Assembly: GCA_043820265.1 (NCBI GenBank)
Contig: JBDREA010000154.1
Span: 1 to 24,043 of the forward strand
Direction: 5' to 3'
DNA from: JBDREA01 sp043820265
GTDB lineage: Archaea > Altiarchaeota > Altiarchaeia > IMC4 > JBDREA01
DNA: 24,043 bases
The stretch's first letter is position 1; each line of letters begins with the position of its first letter. This document shows positions 23,297 to 24,043 of this stretch, one piece after another. The notes beneath the pieces are model-generated. The model was not told the DNA's origin. It saw nothing but the letters and a program-made list of their open reading frames with translations, and did not search any database. A program made the position numbers and the translations under genes.

Positions 23297-23454
23297 CTTA
23301 TCACCTTTTTGATATGTTTTGAGATATAAAAAAGAATGTTGTTTGGGGGGTCCTGAAAAAATAGTTTGAAGTTAGGGTGACTAGGCCCTACACTGGCAGA
23401 ACTGACTGCACTTGTTGGATTTCTTATTTAGGGTATTTATCCAAGACTTCATTT

Positions 23455-23468
23455 TTAACGATTGTTAA
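23455..23468. promoter_or_regulatory. Candidate operator TTAAC-N4-GTTAA, cysK side
   Basis: TTAACGATTGTTAA is a perfect inverted repeat with 5-bp arms. Read on the cysK strand it is TTAACAATCGTTAAA, identical to the second site except for one base. It lies directly upstream of the far cysK TATA-like box. Confidence 0.45.
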
Positions 23469-23559
23469 TAAAGTAATAGATGGGTTTAAAAACAGCTACT
23501 ATCTTGATTGAAAGTCGCAGTTGCCAAAATCGGCATTGACAAGAATTTAAACACTGATG

Positions 23560-23573
23560 TTAACAATAGTTAA
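23560..23573. promoter_or_regulatory. Candidate operator TTAAC-N4-GTTAA, regulator side
   Basis: TTAACAATAGTTAA is a perfect-arm inverted repeat touching the TATA-like box of the HTH gene. It lies exactly 105 bp from the first site, ten turns of B-DNA. A protein bound here would affect the regulator's own promoter. Confidence 0.45.
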
Positions 23574-23617
23574 ATGATTTTTATTTTTACAAGAATCGAT
23601 CCATTAAGATTGTTGAA

Positions 23618-23908
23618 ATGAAACTACCTTGTGAAAGCGCAGTATGGTATACTCTGCCCAAGATAAGGGCAGAAATTACTCAAGAACTAGTCAAACGGGG
23701 GATGAAGCAGAAAGAAGTCGCAGATGTCCTCGGTGTTACTCCAGCCGCAGTATCCCAGTATTTACATAAGAAACGTGGTGGGATTAAGAGTCAGAAGTTG
23801 ACTGATAAGAAGGATATAGATGAAGTGGTGAATGGTATAATGAATTCCTCAAAACCGAGTCTCATCGAAAAGACTATCTGCAATTGCTGCATGAACACAA
23901 GAAAATAA
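23618..23908 (+). CDS. COG2522-type archaeal HTH regulator with C-terminal Cys cluster
   Basis: The protein has 96 residues. It has the family's opening MKLPCESAVWYTLPKIRAEI (Pro-Cys-Glu, aromatic, Leu-Pro, Arg), then an XRE-like helix-turn-helix at about 27-50 (GMKQKEVADVLGVTPAAVSQYLHKKRG). The C-terminus holds C88, C90 and C91 (TICNCCMN), which together with C5 give four thiols, enough for an Fe-S cluster, a zinc site or a thiol switch. It is divergent from cysK-cysE, with paired operator-like sites between. I infer control of cysteine synthesis in response to thiol, sulfide or Fe-S state; no direct proof is visible. Start at ATG 23618 after a short leader. Confidence 0.88.
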   Translation: MKLPCESAVWYTLPKIRAEITQELVKRGMKQKEVADVLGVTPAAVSQYLHKKRGGIKSQKLTDKKDIDEVVNGIMNSSKPSLIEKTICNCCMNTRK

Positions 23909-23912
23909 ATAT

Positions 23913-23933
23913 CCCCCCAGCTGAGCTGGGGGG
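23913..23933. terminator. Strong hairpin between convergent genes
   Basis: CCCCCCAGC-TGA-GCTGGGGGG pairs over 9 bp with a 3-base loop. It lies 5 bp after the HTH gene and 3 bp beyond the stop of the opposing gene, so it can act on both transcripts. Confidence 0.6.
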
Positions 23934-23936
23934 TAT

Positions 23937-24043
23937 TCACGGTTTGGCGTAGTCTGTTAGTTTGGTTTGGCCTTTTTTTGGTGGTGTGTGTTTGGTGCTT
24001 TGGGACATGCGGATGTAGTGCCTCACGGTCTTGCTGTTGACGG
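23937..24043 (-). CDS. 3' end of an unidentified gene
   Basis: The complement reads an open frame from the window edge to TGA at 23939-23937. The last 34 residues include TVRHYIRMSQSTKHTPPKKG and end QTKLTDYAKP. A helical basic segment followed by a Pro/Lys linker and a terminal Q-x2-L-x2-Y-A motif resembles a PCNA-interacting (PIP) tail, which in archaea ends many DNA-replication or repair proteins. The other two frames either stop early or read poor protein. The gene body is outside the window, so no function is assigned. Confidence 0.45.
   Translation of the reverse strand, partial: VNSKTVRHYIRMSQSTKHTPPKKGQTKLTDYAKP

Larger units (their letters stand above)
23297..23617. other. 321-bp divergent intergenic region, cysK to HTH regulator
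   Basis: No gene seen. It holds promoters for both directions: for cysK, a near TATA-like TTTTTTATAT (complement of about 23325-23334) and a far one GGATAAATACCC (complement of 23431-23442). For the regulator, TTTTTATTTTTAC lies at about 23577-23589, giving a start of transcription just before ATG 23618. Two matching inverted repeats sit at 23455 and 23560. TAGGG/CCCTA at about 23375-23392 could form a small leader hairpin if the far promoter is used. Confidence 0.5.

Overview
The window looks archaeal. Start codons are preceded by TATA-like A/T boxes at archaeal distance, often with short or no leaders, rather than bacterial -35/-10 pairs. Several secreted proteins are lipobox proteins of the AGCLGG/SGCLGG type. 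One secreted protein ends in a PEF-CTERM-like sorting tail, and Thr/Ser-rich stalks are frequent. The last complete gene is a COG2522-type archaeal HTH regulator. I cannot name the lineage; a euryarchaeal or related uncultivated archaeon fits best.

Layout, left to right. 1-488 (-): partial SRAP/HMCES-type DNA-damage protein. 623-2182 (+): secreted beta-helix surface protein that stops abruptly just as a new domain begins. 2183-3640: a GC-rich stretch of foreign appearance carrying an unrecognised 404-aa ORF and a possible remnant of a permease 3' end. 3641-5253: methyltransferase-like protein, a 51-aa zinc ribbon and a PEF-CTERM surface protein. 5384-8504 (-): metal/redox group, consisting of a TRASH-COG0701 permease, a CcdA-like thiol transporter, a Rieske lipoprotein and a PfpI/DJ-1 hydrolase. 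8590-12067 (-): a lipoprotein with a defensin-like cysteine pattern, pabC and pabB (p-aminobenzoate synthesis), and a lipoprotein built of cysteine repeats.

12206-16342 (-) is the most interesting block. A membrane-anchored winged-helix protein with an extracytoplasmic Cys loop is followed by a perfect 16-bp palindrome. Then come a DsbA/thioredoxin-like protein, a DUF2318 Fe-S protein, an ABC ATPase, a MacB-like permease with CxxC in its outer domain, and a membrane protein with a Cys/Gly-rich tail. Gene content resembles the accessory part of the bacterial iron-uptake systems Fet (FetABCDEF) and Campylobacter Cj1660-Cj1665. No FTR1 permease or P19 protein is visible here. A four-CBS-domain protein is divergent from this block.

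17280-23908 carries a sulfur theme: a PP-loop tRNA sulfurtransferase-like gene, cysS, two membrane hypotheticals, an array of tandem RNA-like hairpins, cysE, cysK and the divergent HTH regulator. Two near-identical TTAAC-N4-GTTAA sites, 105 bp apart, lie between cysK and the regulator. The window ends in the 3' end of an unidentified (-) gene beyond a strong convergent hairpin.
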